A stretch of 64,000 nt of DNA from Takakia lepidozioides (taxonomy: Eukaryota; Streptophyta; Takakiopsida; Takakiales; Takakiaceae). Below the pieces are notes generated by a model. That model ran no database searches. It was given only the letters and a program-made list of their open reading frames with translations, and had not been told where the DNA came from. This document shows, piece by piece, positions 52,928 to 64,000 of this stretch. A program made the translations under genes and the position numbers. The DNA lies in NCBI GenBank assembly GCA_030704615.1, contig CM060733.1, forward strand, positions 12,276,001 through 12,340,000, written 5' to 3'. Within the stretch, counting starts at the first letter, position 1; each line of letters begins with the position of its first letter.

Positions 52928-55593
52928 ATGGGTCGAGCTAAGTTGCAGATTAAGAGGATAGAGAACGTGAGCGCCAGAAATGTCACATTTGGAAAGAGGC
53001 GCACTGGAATCGTGAAGAAAGCTTACGAGTTGTCAGTGTTGTGTGACGGCGATGTTGGGCTACTCATTTTCGCAAGCAATGGCAAACTAACTCAATACTG
53101 CAATCGCAAGTATGGTTCTTTCATGTATTAGCAGTTAAGAAAGCTTCAGTATTAAGGCAATAGGATGGACATACGCATATTCTTTCTTATCTCCATACAG
53201 TTGTTAGTGTTGTAAGGATTCAACAACAATCTTGGTGCAATGTCTGAACTTTGGTTCAATGCTAGGAGATCGGACAATAGTGATCATCGGTTAAGCCAGT
53301 CCTCTCTAGGGAGAAAATTGACAGTAAGTCATATTAACTTAATGACTTGTACTACTGATTGTTCTGGTTGAGCAGTATTGAGGAGGTGCTTCTTCGCTTT
53401 GCAAATATATCACAAATTGATCGAGAAAAGAGGTATCTATCTTTAAGCTCAACTTACAACTTTCAGGCACTCATTCATAGAGACAAAATCATGTGTTGAC
53501 GACATTTTTTGGTGAGCAGCGCTCTGGATACAAGAAATCGGTGTGAGAAGCTTGAGCTTGATGAGCGCAACGAATACTGCGGGGCATCTTCCTCCGTCCC
53601 TTCACGGGATTCAGTAAGTTGGGGTTATTCATTCAGTGTACATTGAATTAGCTCATGATCTTAGCTTGGTCTTCAAAACAATCACTAGATTTTTATTTTT
53701 TGGTTTTTTGGTATGTGGGGCGGATACATTTGGGTTAACTTAATAGTTATACTGATTATTTATTTCATAAAAAAAATGTGCAACATTTGCAACAGGAAAA
53801 GGATCAGATGATTTTCAATCAACAATCTGGATTAATCAACATCCCTGCCAGTGGTTCAAACAGGTGAGAGATGCTGAACTTGGAAGGTTTGTTCTGCTTA
53901 CAAATGGAACACACATTAATTTTTATGGATCTTTATGCACTCTTAGACGTTTTTATATCCGCATCAATTTGTTTTAAAATGTTTATGGGTTTTTGTTTTA
54001 AATAAAGGGAATGAAGCCCCAATATTTTATTAATAGAGGGGAAAAAACAAACCCCTGAGGGGATTGTCACATACAATAAAATGCTTCAAAACACTAAGAT
54101 GACATTTTTATGGGTGGTTATGTTGGATTGTGCACTATCAACACAGTTTTGCTGGAAATGTCAATTTTCAAGCCAATTTTTCCGTAAGACAATCAGACCC
54201 TAATACTCTACCACAATGTCTTAGACCAATTTTGAAGTAAGTGATAATATATATATATATATATATATATGTGTACCTCTAAGATTATTTTTGTGTTATG
54301 TTTTATCATTCATTTTTCATTCATTATTTCTGGCACTTTTGAAAAATATTTTGTTGTTTTACTTCTACTAATGATTTTTTATTCTTAAAGTTACATCATT
54401 CATTTCTTTCAATATGACATATAATTAATATTTTTTCTCCTTTAATTTTTATTTCAATCCGAGTTGTAATAAGAAGTAAGTTGGATTGTAAGCGGATTCA
54501 GTGAGTGGATGAGGAAATGCAGATGCCGTGTGATAACCACATATTGCACCTCCAACAACGATTGGATTTCTTCAAAGATGTTGCAGGCCGGTACTTTCAA
54601 TTTGAGTCGTAAGTTTTTCCAGGTTATTTACAACTCTTAATTTTATTTATTTGGAATTAAAAAAATTAAGAGTATCTGATTTGATTATATATATATCACA
54701 TATAATATTCAGAATAATTCATAGTGCAAACTGAGAGTACATTTAAGCAATACAATTATCGATAAACTAATCCATAACTGAGAGGTTTGTTGGTATGAGT
54801 ATGCTGGCAGGTTGCCGTTGGATGAAAACATCCAGCATTTGAATATGGAGGAGCTCAGAAGAGTAGAGGCACAATTGTTGGATTCGATTCAAAAATTGCA
54901 TGATCGCAAGGTAATTTTGAGCACAAGTTTTTAAAATTCCCTACATGATTGATATCTTTAAACATGAAGTGCAAATTTACTGACCGATTGAGATCGAAGG
55001 TCTAAATTGTACTTAAAGGCTGATATTGTTGATTACTATTGGGTTTGTAATAGGCTCATGTCATCTACAGGATGACTCACTTCAGCATGCAGCAAAATCA
55101 ACCCAATATACTGAGAGAGGTACATTTTTTTCCTTTTTTCTTTTTTCCAAGGAATTACCAGCCCTAGGAACTGGCTTAATAAACCGCCTTTTGTAGCCAT
55201 GAATGCAAACAGGGGCAGAGCCCTAGCCCCAGAGAGAGCTCAAAGGGGTTTGAAGTTTGAACCCCAGACCCATGGGCCAATGCACAGGATGTCTTACCAC
55301 CGCCAGAGCCCTGTTGTGTGGTACGTATTTCCTATGTTGAAATTCTATTATTTTATCCATTGTAACAGATTGTTAAGTTGTCTACATTTACTACATTTTT
55401 TTCAGGATATTCTTAGAACTAAAACTAGCACTTGTTCACTAAAATTCGGTGAAATTCTCAGTATAATAACAATGAAATTGTTTGATGATAGAATGACTCA
55501 TGCAACGTACCACTCAATATTGCCATAGCGAATGAGCAATATATGGTCTCTTCGAATTGGCCCGAGCAACAATCACAGTTTTCAGGCATGTAG
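52928..55593 (+). CDS. MIKC*-type MADS-box transcription factor
   Basis: Nine exons: 52928-53109, 53373-53432, 53520-53613, 53796-53863, 54147-54183, 54523-54608, 54811-54910, 55071-55119, 55529-55593. They join in phase to 246 residues. The MADS domain (residues 1-60) starts [20 protein letters not shown] and continues [20 protein letters not shown], a DNA-binding and dimerisation unit recognising CArG boxes. [19 protein letters not shown] directly after it is characteristic of the MIKC* group (AGL30/65/66/104-like), which acts mainly in the gametophyte and male gametophyte. The weak keratin-like region includes [20 protein letters not shown] and [19 protein letters not shown]. The C terminus is short ([13 protein letters not shown]). 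Exon 5, only 37 bp, and exon 8 rest on phase and splice sites alone; the others also have family support. Nuclear protein. Confidence 0.85.
54248..54271. repeat. (AT)n microsatellite in a MADS intron
   Basis: About a dozen AT dinucleotides lie in the intron between the 37-bp exon and the exon at 54523. No function is implied. Confidence 0.9.
55125..55315 (-). repeat. tRNA-related SINE-like element in the last MADS intron
   Basis: On the minus strand the right end reads GCTCTGGCGGTGGTAAGACA and, about 30 bp further, TGGGGTTCAAACTTC: an A-box-like and B-box pair at tRNA spacing. The left end is a T-rich tract (55123-55147), i.e. an A-rich tail on the element's strand. It lies in the intron 55120-55528. 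It does not match families A to D closely. Confidence 0.5.
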
Positions 55594-56890
55594 TTTATGT
55601 ATGACGTTCTAATATCAGGTAATGTAAATTCATTCTTTGCATGATATGAAGTTATAACAATCTAATTATGTCATAACTTTGTTTGATTTTTTCAAGTATA
55701 TGTTGACATACAGTGACCGTCAAACTGCAGTGTAATAGTATTTTGACATGTGGTTTTTAAAATTTTAATTGAATAATTTGTTTTTTTTGTTTGCAGTTTT
55801 CGGTCGAATATCATGCCTATCAAGCAAATTTAGATTGATGGTGGCGTACATCAATTGATGGCCCATCGTGGAAGGGGAATTGGGGTAGGGTTAGTGACCA
55901 GCCAAATTTTTGAAATGAGACAAACAAGTGGCACGTGATCGACCACTACAGAAAATTTGTTACAAAATTTTGCAAGCATTATTATTATTTTTCAGATGTA
56001 CTAGAAAATAAAATAAAAATGATTTTGTTTCCTAAAAACAAGTTAGTGCTAGATGACATATAAGCGGTCATGGGATTCAAAGCCATATGTGTGTGTTGCA
56101 TATCACCTCTTATAGCCAACCAAACTTCAGGAAAAATGTCATTGGATATACAGCATGGTTATCAAGGGACTTTTAAGTCCTCATGGCCTATAAGACGCAT
56201 AATACCCACATCTTGCAAGAGATTTTGGACTTGCAAGAGGGGCACTCACATGAGGGAGGAAGTCTAACATTCATTGTAGGATAAAGAGGTCGGGAAGAAC
56301 AATTGCCAATGCCCTTAATAGCACCCTAGGTACTAATGGCAATTTCACTCAGTAAGGTTAGCTTTGGCTCTATCAACTAGGATAGCATCTGGCCGTGCTC
56401 GGTATATTTCGACAAAATTTATTTAGCATTTGGACAAAGGTGTCATAAGCCTCCCCACTTCTTGAGGCAGCGACTGCAATGCAATGGGGTATGCTAGCCA
56501 AACCCCGACCTACCAAAGAAGCTCACTAATTTTATTCACGCATGTAATCCCACTGGAAAATATGTCTTGCAGTAAACATCATTGTTGAATGTGCTAAGAC
56601 ATTCTCTAGAGATGGCAAATTGGACCATGATAGTGCTACAAAGAGCAATCACAAACCTATAATGACAAGAATAATTCAACATTACAAATGATTTGTGGTC
56701 AATAAAAAATGAACCTTAGATGTTAGAACCATAAACCAATTTTGTAGATTTATTAGTTTCACTTTATCTTCTATTTGTGTTTTATTTTCATATTTAATAA
56801 ATATTATATTTCATATAATATTAAAAAAATGATCACAAATGTAAAATAATTACTAAACAATATATTATCTACAGGAGAATTGAAGATTAT
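55594..56890. other. AT-rich spacer between MADS and hexosaminidase genes
   Basis: The 3' ends of the two genes converge here. No gene or element was recognised. The region 56690-56870 is especially AT-rich. Confidence 0.6.
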
Positions 56891-59800
56891 TTATTGTTGA
56901 TAGCACGAGCCAGGGTTGCTGGGTGGAGTTCGCCCAAAACCATCGAAGCCTGCAAACAACACGGGTGCAGCTGGTATCCCTCGCTGGTTTAGCAAACAAC
57001 GGAATGTTTGAATTCTTTGCAATGCCGGAGCTGCACCTTGTTGTGTAAATGCTATAGGACTCCATAGACGTTCTGCCAACACATCAAATGTATTTTAATA
57101 CAAGTTTTTTTTAAAGTAAACAATGAAGTTATTAGATAAGTTAATTATCAGGCCAACCCTGGAAGGAGGATAGACATAGCCGAAAAATGAAACAACTATT
57201 AGTTACATCAGCCTTAGCCAATGTTTTCTCTCATCTAAGCTCATCACTTAGTGGTCATGATCAAAACAACAGAAAACATAAACAGTCTAATTTCATATAT
57301 ATAGAGAGTTGGTTGAAGTGGAAGGAAAACATTACCAGCAGCAGCAGCAGCACGAGGCCAAATGGTTTGTAGGATGTCTGAAGCATCCACAGTTTCTCCC
57401 CACATGCAAACTTCTCCACCAATGACAAGGTTTTGTTCCGCCTTATCAAAAATATTGATGAGGGGCTCCGTCATGTAGAATTGCTCCCATGTAACATCCA
57501 AATGGTCCAAGTACCATGTACCTTGATCACTTAGTATGCATCGCAGACCATATGCAACTACTTTTGGGCATACTCCACCTTGTAACCTGATATTCAATGT
57601 TTCAAAGACACATAATGTAAATACTATCTCGTCAACTATCTATTTCCATAAGTGAACAAAAACTATGACCTATATTGTTTTAATCATCTCAAAAAGTCAT
57701 ATTACTAGACAAGAATACGGTTTCAATGTACAGATTGTCCTTGAGGATTGAGTATATGAAAGAAATTTAAGGAATATATGCTAGTGATCAAACATGTTTT
57801 CTGATTAAAACCAAAATGGGAATCCTTCAAAAAAGGAACGAATTGAAAACATATACAAAAAATCAAATATTTGAGTAGACCATGGCTCCATAACCTTGTT
57901 TCCTGTCAAATAGGAGGGGCTAAAAGTCAAGCAAGGGGACTAAAAGAAAGGAGAAGTCTTACCCATAATTGATTTCTTAAATGTTTATGTAATCTATTGA
58001 ATATATTATTTTAATGATGGAAGGGAACTTAAGTTTGTTGGAAATAAAAACATGTTTGCCCCCAAAACATTTTATAATAATAATGATAATCAGGGCTAGA
58101 ATCCCCCTGTTCTTTTCTTTTTTTTTAAACATGTATATATCATGCAGGATAAGGTTATATACCAATTATGAACAATTGTCGCTTTATTGAGCTCCCAGGG
58201 AAAATTGTTGAAGGTCTCCTCCCTAGAGCCATTCACGAAAAATAGTATCACCACATTAGAAATAATTAAGAAAAAACTCTTGTCGACTCTCGTGACTTAT
58301 AGTATCAGTTCAACTCTATCGGCTACTACTATCTTCCATCTTGAAGGTGGATACGGCCGTAACCGGGGCAATACGATTGTCCGACCCTCCCCCAAAGACT
58401 CGAAAGTCACAAAATACCCACACATTAAGTAACCCGTTGATCCACTTATCCCCATTTTATAGCTAGATTAGCAATAATGGGTGACATCCAATATACACCT
58501 ATGTGGCTTTCAACCCACCTACCACTTGTAAGGTGCCCTTGTGCCTAATCACTAGACCATATGTTGGGTGTCCACCATGAGATAACAATTGATAGATATT
58601 TATGTTCCCAAAGCCATGGTGTATGTTGGATATCACACATAATGGCCAACCCAACTATATAAAGAGGGTCTTTGGATCAACAAATCACCTAATGTGTAAA
58701 ACATTGGGGACTTTTTGAGTCTTTGGGGGAAGTTTGATCAACCAGATTGTCCGGTTATGATCGTCAACAGATGTCCATCTTTGAGGATGAAATGATATTA
58801 TGATTTACCTTTGCTAAACTAAGAGTCTATTATTATTTTTTCAACATTTAGCCCAGTGGTAAGGGCAGAAGCTGCCTGGATAGTAGTTGTTGGCTACGAG
58901 ATGGTAGTAGCCATTGGGCATCAAGTGACACCGTAAATTACGACTGTTTCAGCATCAATTTTTATTTTTTTAAATCGGGGTGGATAAATAAACTTTTAGT
59001 ACACTTGCAAAAACCGCCAACACAATGAAAGTATCAACAATGCAAAAGATATGGAATAGAATTACCAGTTCACAGGTTGGTAGCCATGCTTGAGAGCAAT
59101 AGCTTGTGCCCGGACTACAAAATCAGCATATCCATCAAATGTTGTCATGTTTCTGGCCAATAACCTGCGTCCTCTCCCATCATGTTGTATAGTACAATAT
59201 AATCATTCCTTCTAATGTTATGACTTCTAATTTAGTGACAAACTAACCTACAAAATACATAGGCTTGAAATCATTAACATACGCAATTGAAGTTGGAATT
59301 CATTGACAAACCTAATATGGTAACTACAAATAAAGCAAAAGAAGCCTAGGATCTATCAAATTGTACAACCTTGGTGGGCACTTACCAAGTTTGGATATGT
59401 GGTGTAGTTTCCCAACAACCTGCATCCATCACACCGCATTTTACATTCAGCTAAGCTTATAATTGTTCCCAAAGGACTAAAACACGCTATCTTACCTCAT
59501 TGTTGCCCCATCTTTCAAAGGTTATTTCTCAATCAATCTTGAGTGAGATTTTTTTTTTTTGTCTCCCAGTCCCTTTCTCAATCTTGAATGACACACATTT
59601 GGACACAACATTTATTAGAAGCTCCCATAGTACATGGAGAAACCCGCATAACAACATCACCAAAAAACCAAATCAATATCACAACTTGAAGATCGATCAT
59701 TTTGTGAAAAGATAATGAGTCACTAAGTATTTACTTTTTCTACCTTCATAACTCAAATTCTTTCCTATGAGTGCATCTGAAAAGACATCAACATCTCATT

Positions 59801-62800
59801 CTAATAGGAAATAATCATAGGAAAAAAAAAGGAAATATAGGAAATACCTTTTGCATTCATTTCTAGCATGGGGTAAGCAGGCTAAATTCCAAATTAAGTC
59901 AAACTACATCAAAATGTTGCAGCAAAAGATGAATAAAGTTGAGGCCTTTCATCCACAAGATATAAACCCTGTTGCAAGTTAGTATTTATTTATTTCACTA
60001 GATAGGAACATGACATGTATTAGGAAGAAACACTCAAATAATGTATGATTCTACCTTGCTTTTCATGGCCAAAATAAAATTTGTGTTATACTTTTATATA
60101 GAATAAAAAGAAAAATTATAATAAATGACAGCAAGTTTGGTTAGGCATTACTTGTATTGACTTCATCTCCTCCCAAATGAACAAAATTGAACGGGAAGAT
60201 CTTTTTGAAATCTGCAAACATAAGAACTATTAGATTTCTAAGAGAGGATGCAATAGGAACTACATTGAAAATAAATAGAACATGTACCCAATTCATGCAA
60301 ATTAATATTAGGAATGACTAGTAAAAACTCACTCACCAATTCATTTGCATTTGCATAAATGGATGGAGATGGACTAGAAAAGACATACAGACTTTTGTAC
60401 ATGGAAGACCCATGTCCTGCAGATCAATATTTCATACTGGGGTGACAATCTTAGTCTAGAACTACATCAGCTCTTACATGTGAGGTACCATTTGCAAACA
60501 ACACGGTTACTCTAGGTAGTCTTAACACAAACATGACTCTTATCTGATTGTATGTGTAGGAGAGAAGACATACCTCCAATTATACCATCAATGAGTTCAG
60601 AGGTGAAGTTGTTGCTTATGTCTAGGGGCATAGTGCATTCTGGTGAGGGCCAAAGAGTTGGATACCCTACACCCCTACATTCCCATCAACCTTGATAACA
60701 TAAAATCAAAGAGAGTTTTCATTGTCTTATGAACAAAGGGGCTACTTGACGTTGATTCATACACTGCACAAGTGGTTTGGGTTTGAGATCCAAATATAGA
60801 TGTAGCGAATATGGGTCATGAATGACGCATACTTGTGGAGTTGATCAATTCTCATTTTTCTTTCTGAAGGAAAATGTTGGGTTACAATCCTTATTTCACA
60901 TAAATCCCATTATGGGAGTCAGCCCTTGGCACATATAGTGGTCCATCTCCACCGCATGCAAATTCATTTTCCTTTTTGCCACTGTGATCAATGTACGGGG
61001 CCTACCCGATTTTTTATATTGTTAAAAGTCTCCCACTATCAAGTGCAGCAGCAGAGACTAGAGCTTCTCGATCTTCATCTAAGTTTGCTACAGTTCTGAT
61101 TTCTAACACAATTTGAGGGTCTATCCTATCTGGGGTAAAACCCACGCTTGGCTCTTGGTCCTTTATGGCTCTTCCCTCAAAGGGAATGCCATTACAACAC
61201 TAAAAATGATAACTGATAATAAATTTCTCTTCAGTCCTTTGGGCCTCTTATGATCATAATACTATTTTCTGGTATAGTAAGCTTTAGGAACTTAGGTTTC
61301 ATAGATTTGTAGTCATAAACATTGGAAGACATTCAACAAATTAATTGACAACCCCTATTTTGTTCAATCAACCTGGTCGGAAATCTTACCAGGAGGCGGC
61401 GTGACCTGGAACATCGAGCTCAGCCATAACATGGATGCCCCTGGCCCGTGCATATCTGCATTGGGTCAAAAGCATGAATTTCAAGACAATCCACAATGTA
61501 GTTGGAAGCTAAACCTAATAAACCACAACTTGGTAGGAAGGCAAGACAAGTATTTAGCTGCTCATGGATGGGGATCTTTTAGGCCACTTTGTTTTAGTCT
61601 AAAGAGAAAATGAGTTCAAAACAAACGTAATCATCACATACTCAACAATGTCTTGGGCATCATCCCTTGTGTAGCGCTCCCCATATGAGTATGCACCCTT
61701 CCACAGCCTTGGGTATGAGGGGATCTCAAGTGGGAAAGACTGCTCATCCACAATGTGCCAATGTAAAACATTCTGCAAAGGAAAAGTTCAAACCTCATCA
61801 GAATTGCAAATCCAGTTCTGTCATTGTCTTAGAGCCCTCTAGTAACTCAACAAGACACTCTCTTATGATGGCCTTGAGTTCATCATGCATGCCAGTCAGT
61901 CCCTATCTACGTCTTAGGTGCTCATGCAAACAATGCAAGGTAAACACCTCAATACCCAGAACTAATCCCGACCACCACCTGAGCCTTGACATTTGAGGAT
62001 GCACATACACCTAGATTGAGGCACATCCACAATTTTGTATTAGATGAATTGCAATCACAAATTTTGAAAAGGATCTTACCAGTTTAGCATAAGACATAGA
62101 GTCAATGACATGCTTGATCGATTCCAAGGGTTGGTAATGCCGGGAAGTATCTGCTCCATTCCACCAAACACATACGTAAAGCAATGATTAAATTAGTAGC
62201 ACCATGAAATCCACAAGGAGGTGACTCATTCACATACTTTAATGAAACAGCTGCATAGGGCCAAAAGAAGTGACAAATGAGAGAAAAACAGAATGCGTTG
62301 CTACTGTGGTCGAAGGGATGCCAATTTAATAAGTGGAGCTACCCTACACGGGAAGGTCAATCTTATCGTATCTGTATATCTCTTTCCCATTGCATCATTT
62401 TCATTGAGAAAGCCTGCTTCAATGTGTTTACAAAGCCTCCTAGACTAAGCAAAAAGAAATACAACAACAATAAAATAAATCTCATGAAGAGAGCATCTCT
62501 GCATCTCTTTCAGTACTATTCTGGCAACTTTAGTGAGAGAGAGAGTAGAGCATACCAATCAGGAGTCCACGGTAGGCAAAGCGAGGATAGTCTTCGATTA
62601 CCCAAGGAGTGCTATCTATCTGTATGGTTCGTGTTGTAAAGTTGAAGGCCGACAGCTGACTGAATGTCTACACACAGAGACATCAAAATTCATTCTTCAC
62701 TAGCTACTCTCCCATGGTCTGCTTTTCTCAGATCCCAGGGAATTTTCTATTTGTATCAACCCATTAACTCTATCTACTGATGTACTTGGAAAATGATGTC

Positions 62801-63518
62801 CAAGAAATATGGTCTTATCCCATCAAACCCTCTTAATCCTTGCCACAATTGGCATAAAGCTTCATTCGCAGGTTGCTTTGTGCAGTTGGAAAGAAGAGGT
62901 CCAACCATGTTGGTTATAATGGGTGGGACCATTGCAACTGCAAGGGACGGTGCATTTCTTCACATACGCAGACCATAAATGCAGCTCAGGTTACATCTCA
63001 AAAAGAAGCAACCAAATTTTGGGCATTTAGGTACTGCTCTCCAAGCTGAAATAACTGTCTTCCTTCATGAAGTGCCTCCCCAAAGCAGGGGTCAATGAAG
63101 GCACTGCCGAGCCCCCTAGCTCTTTGCAGGGCCTCTCAAACTTGTGTTACATGACTTCCTGTTCTCCCCTGGACCCAGTGTCGGACTAAATTAACGGTAA
63201 CTATATATGAATTCTACATCCTGTAGGAAGCATTTACCAGGGAAGATGACTGTGTGCGCTTTTTGTTAAAGATTGATAAATAGAGATTGAATAGGAGCTC
63301 CTTCACCACGTCACGAGTGTGTGCTATGCATAGCCCGCTTGTGGAATAAGTGATTGAGATCTGGTTTCAGAGAGAGAATATATATCGATATTGATAACTA
63401 CATAAGGTGATTATCTCGATCAACCAAACCATCCAGACAAGCAGAGATCTCTATTTCACAAGTAGCAGCAGAGAAAAGGTACCTCAAGCCCCCGCAATGC
63501 TCCATACACAGTCGCCGC
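56891..63518 (-). CDS. Beta-N-acetylhexosaminidase (GH20), 5' end outside the window
   Basis: Twelve visible minus-strand exons: 63518-63483, 62667-62556, 62150-62080, 61772-61642, 61455-61390, 60674-60574, 60211-60152, 59419-59386, 59164-59066, 58222-58163, 57586-57336, 57072-56891. They join in phase to 400 residues. The enzyme removes terminal GlcNAc/GalNAc from N-glycans or chito-oligosaccharides in vacuole or apoplast. Motifs in order: AATVYGALRGLETFSQL, PRFAYRGLLIDTSRHYQP, NVLHWHIVDEQSFPLEIPSY, HVMAELDVPGHAASWG, then the catalytic Asp-Glu pair in VHLGGDEVNTSCW. These are followed by NWEETFNNF, LQGGVCPKVVAYGLRC, VIGGEVCMWGETVDASD, ERLWS and the C-terminal RCLLNQRGIPAAPV. The signal peptide and N-terminal domain are missing, so upstream exons must lie right of 63518, probably beyond 64000. 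Two exons are very small (34 and 36 bp). No lesion is seen. Confidence 0.93.
58470..58580 (-). repeat. SINE-like family C head fragment in a hexosaminidase intron
   Basis: GGGTGACATCCAATATACAC and CACTTGTAAGGTGCCCTTGT followed by GCCTAATCACTAGACCATA match the head half of the 42780-43012 copy, though the first block is in opposite relative orientation. A second piece at 58619-58656 (GGTGTATGTTGGATATCACA) repeats the same sequence inverted, so the copy is rearranged. Confidence 0.5.
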
Positions 63519-64000
63519 CTGCCAGCACACCTCCCCTCTTAAGTCCCTCTCTCCCTCGATATAATGTGACTGGAATAGTCACAGCTGCCGCCAAATTGGG
63601 GGCCACGGCAGCATTGCTGCAGTCAAATTATATTTCCTAACAAATTATCCATAGTGCGTCGCATAAACATTCCAGTCCCTGTAATGGTTTGGGCTGTGCA
63701 AGAGCTCTGTAGAAAATTTGACCAAGTATTCATAAAACACCCCACAAGCGACTTCACAAGAGTTGCTATGCGGCTTGGACTACGCCATCAAGGGAATGGC
63801 CAAGCTTCGCAGGGAATGATTCAATTCTCTCTCTCCCTGCCTCTCTTGCATACACCACGAGTCCGTCGTGTTAGTAACCAACTAGATCACTAGAAAAGCT
63901 ATCATTATTTTTGACCGTTGAGACCTCTCATACTGAGATGGTCACCCAAGCAGGACTGATTAAATATTTCCAGGAGGATTGCAGGGGTATGATGTGTATT
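63519..64000. other. Right edge, presumed upstream intron of hexosaminidase
   Basis: No further hexosaminidase exon could be identified before the window ends. Short plus-strand frames here have no family motifs. Confidence 0.5.

Noticed and set aside
60341-60418. Extra hexosaminidase exon between good AG and GT signals
   Set aside because: Its length would break the reading phase, and its translation has no counterpart in GH20 enzymes; exons 60574-60674 and 60152-60211 join correctly without it.
63930-63990. Possible 5S rRNA-like segment (GGTGACC with CTCCTGG on the minus strand)
   Set aside because: Only two short blocks resemble 5S rRNA and their spacing is wrong.
1-64000. CRISPR array, bacterial operon or phage features
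   Set aside because: The window is eukaryotic with spliced genes; none of the tandem repeats has CRISPR spacing or unique spacers.

Overview
This window is nuclear DNA from a land plant. Every protein gene except one is split by GT-AG introns, and the families present are plant ones: a plant-type subtilase with an inserted PA domain, an mTERF protein, a PAT17-type DHHC palmitoyltransferase, a SAM50 homologue, a sulfurtransferase-8 type rhodanese, a plant glycerol-3-phosphate transporter, a MIKC*-type MADS-box gene, a GH20 beta-hexosaminidase and a PPR fragment. High transposon content, many tRNA-derived SINE-like repeats and a DYW/PLS-style PPR scrap would suit a seedless vascular plant (fern or lycophyte). 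That is inference and the species cannot be fixed from the sequence.

Layout. Positions 1-18.3 kb are a transposon graveyard. It holds a decayed Ty3/gypsy chromovirus (gag to chromodomain) with its probable 3' LTR (1-5.9 kb), a three-unit tandem repeat of about 100 bp, a reverse-strand Ty1/copia pseudogene split by a fragment of a CHX-type cation/H+ antiporter gene (6.6-9.0 kb), a rearranged hAT element (9.0-12.1 kb), and then AT-rich DNA with SINE-like copies, microsatellites and a short hairpin element. Positions 18.3-51 kb are gene-dense: an intronless subtilase (+), mTERF (-), DHHC palmitoyltransferase (-), SAM50 (+), STR8-like rhodanese (+) and glycerol-3-phosphate transporter (+). Positions 52.9-55.6 kb carry a nine-exon MIKC* MADS gene (+). 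From 56.9 kb to the right edge runs a beta-hexosaminidase gene on the minus strand whose 5' exons lie beyond the window.

I rebuilt exon structures by matching GT/AG borders, reading phase and family conservation. mTERF, PAT, SAM50, STR8, the transporter, the MADS gene and the visible hexosaminidase exons all give open, phase-consistent coding sequences. There is no operon-like logic. The only shared regulatory arrangement is the divergent PAT/SAM50 pair, whose start codons are about 750 bp apart. I saw no clearly new biological system. The most unusual items are several SINE-like families recognisable inside this one window (one sharing a 3' body between different tRNA-like heads), an antiporter gene fragment inside a copia element, a hAT transposase whose two halves lie on opposite strands, and an antisense PPR fragment within an STR8 intron.
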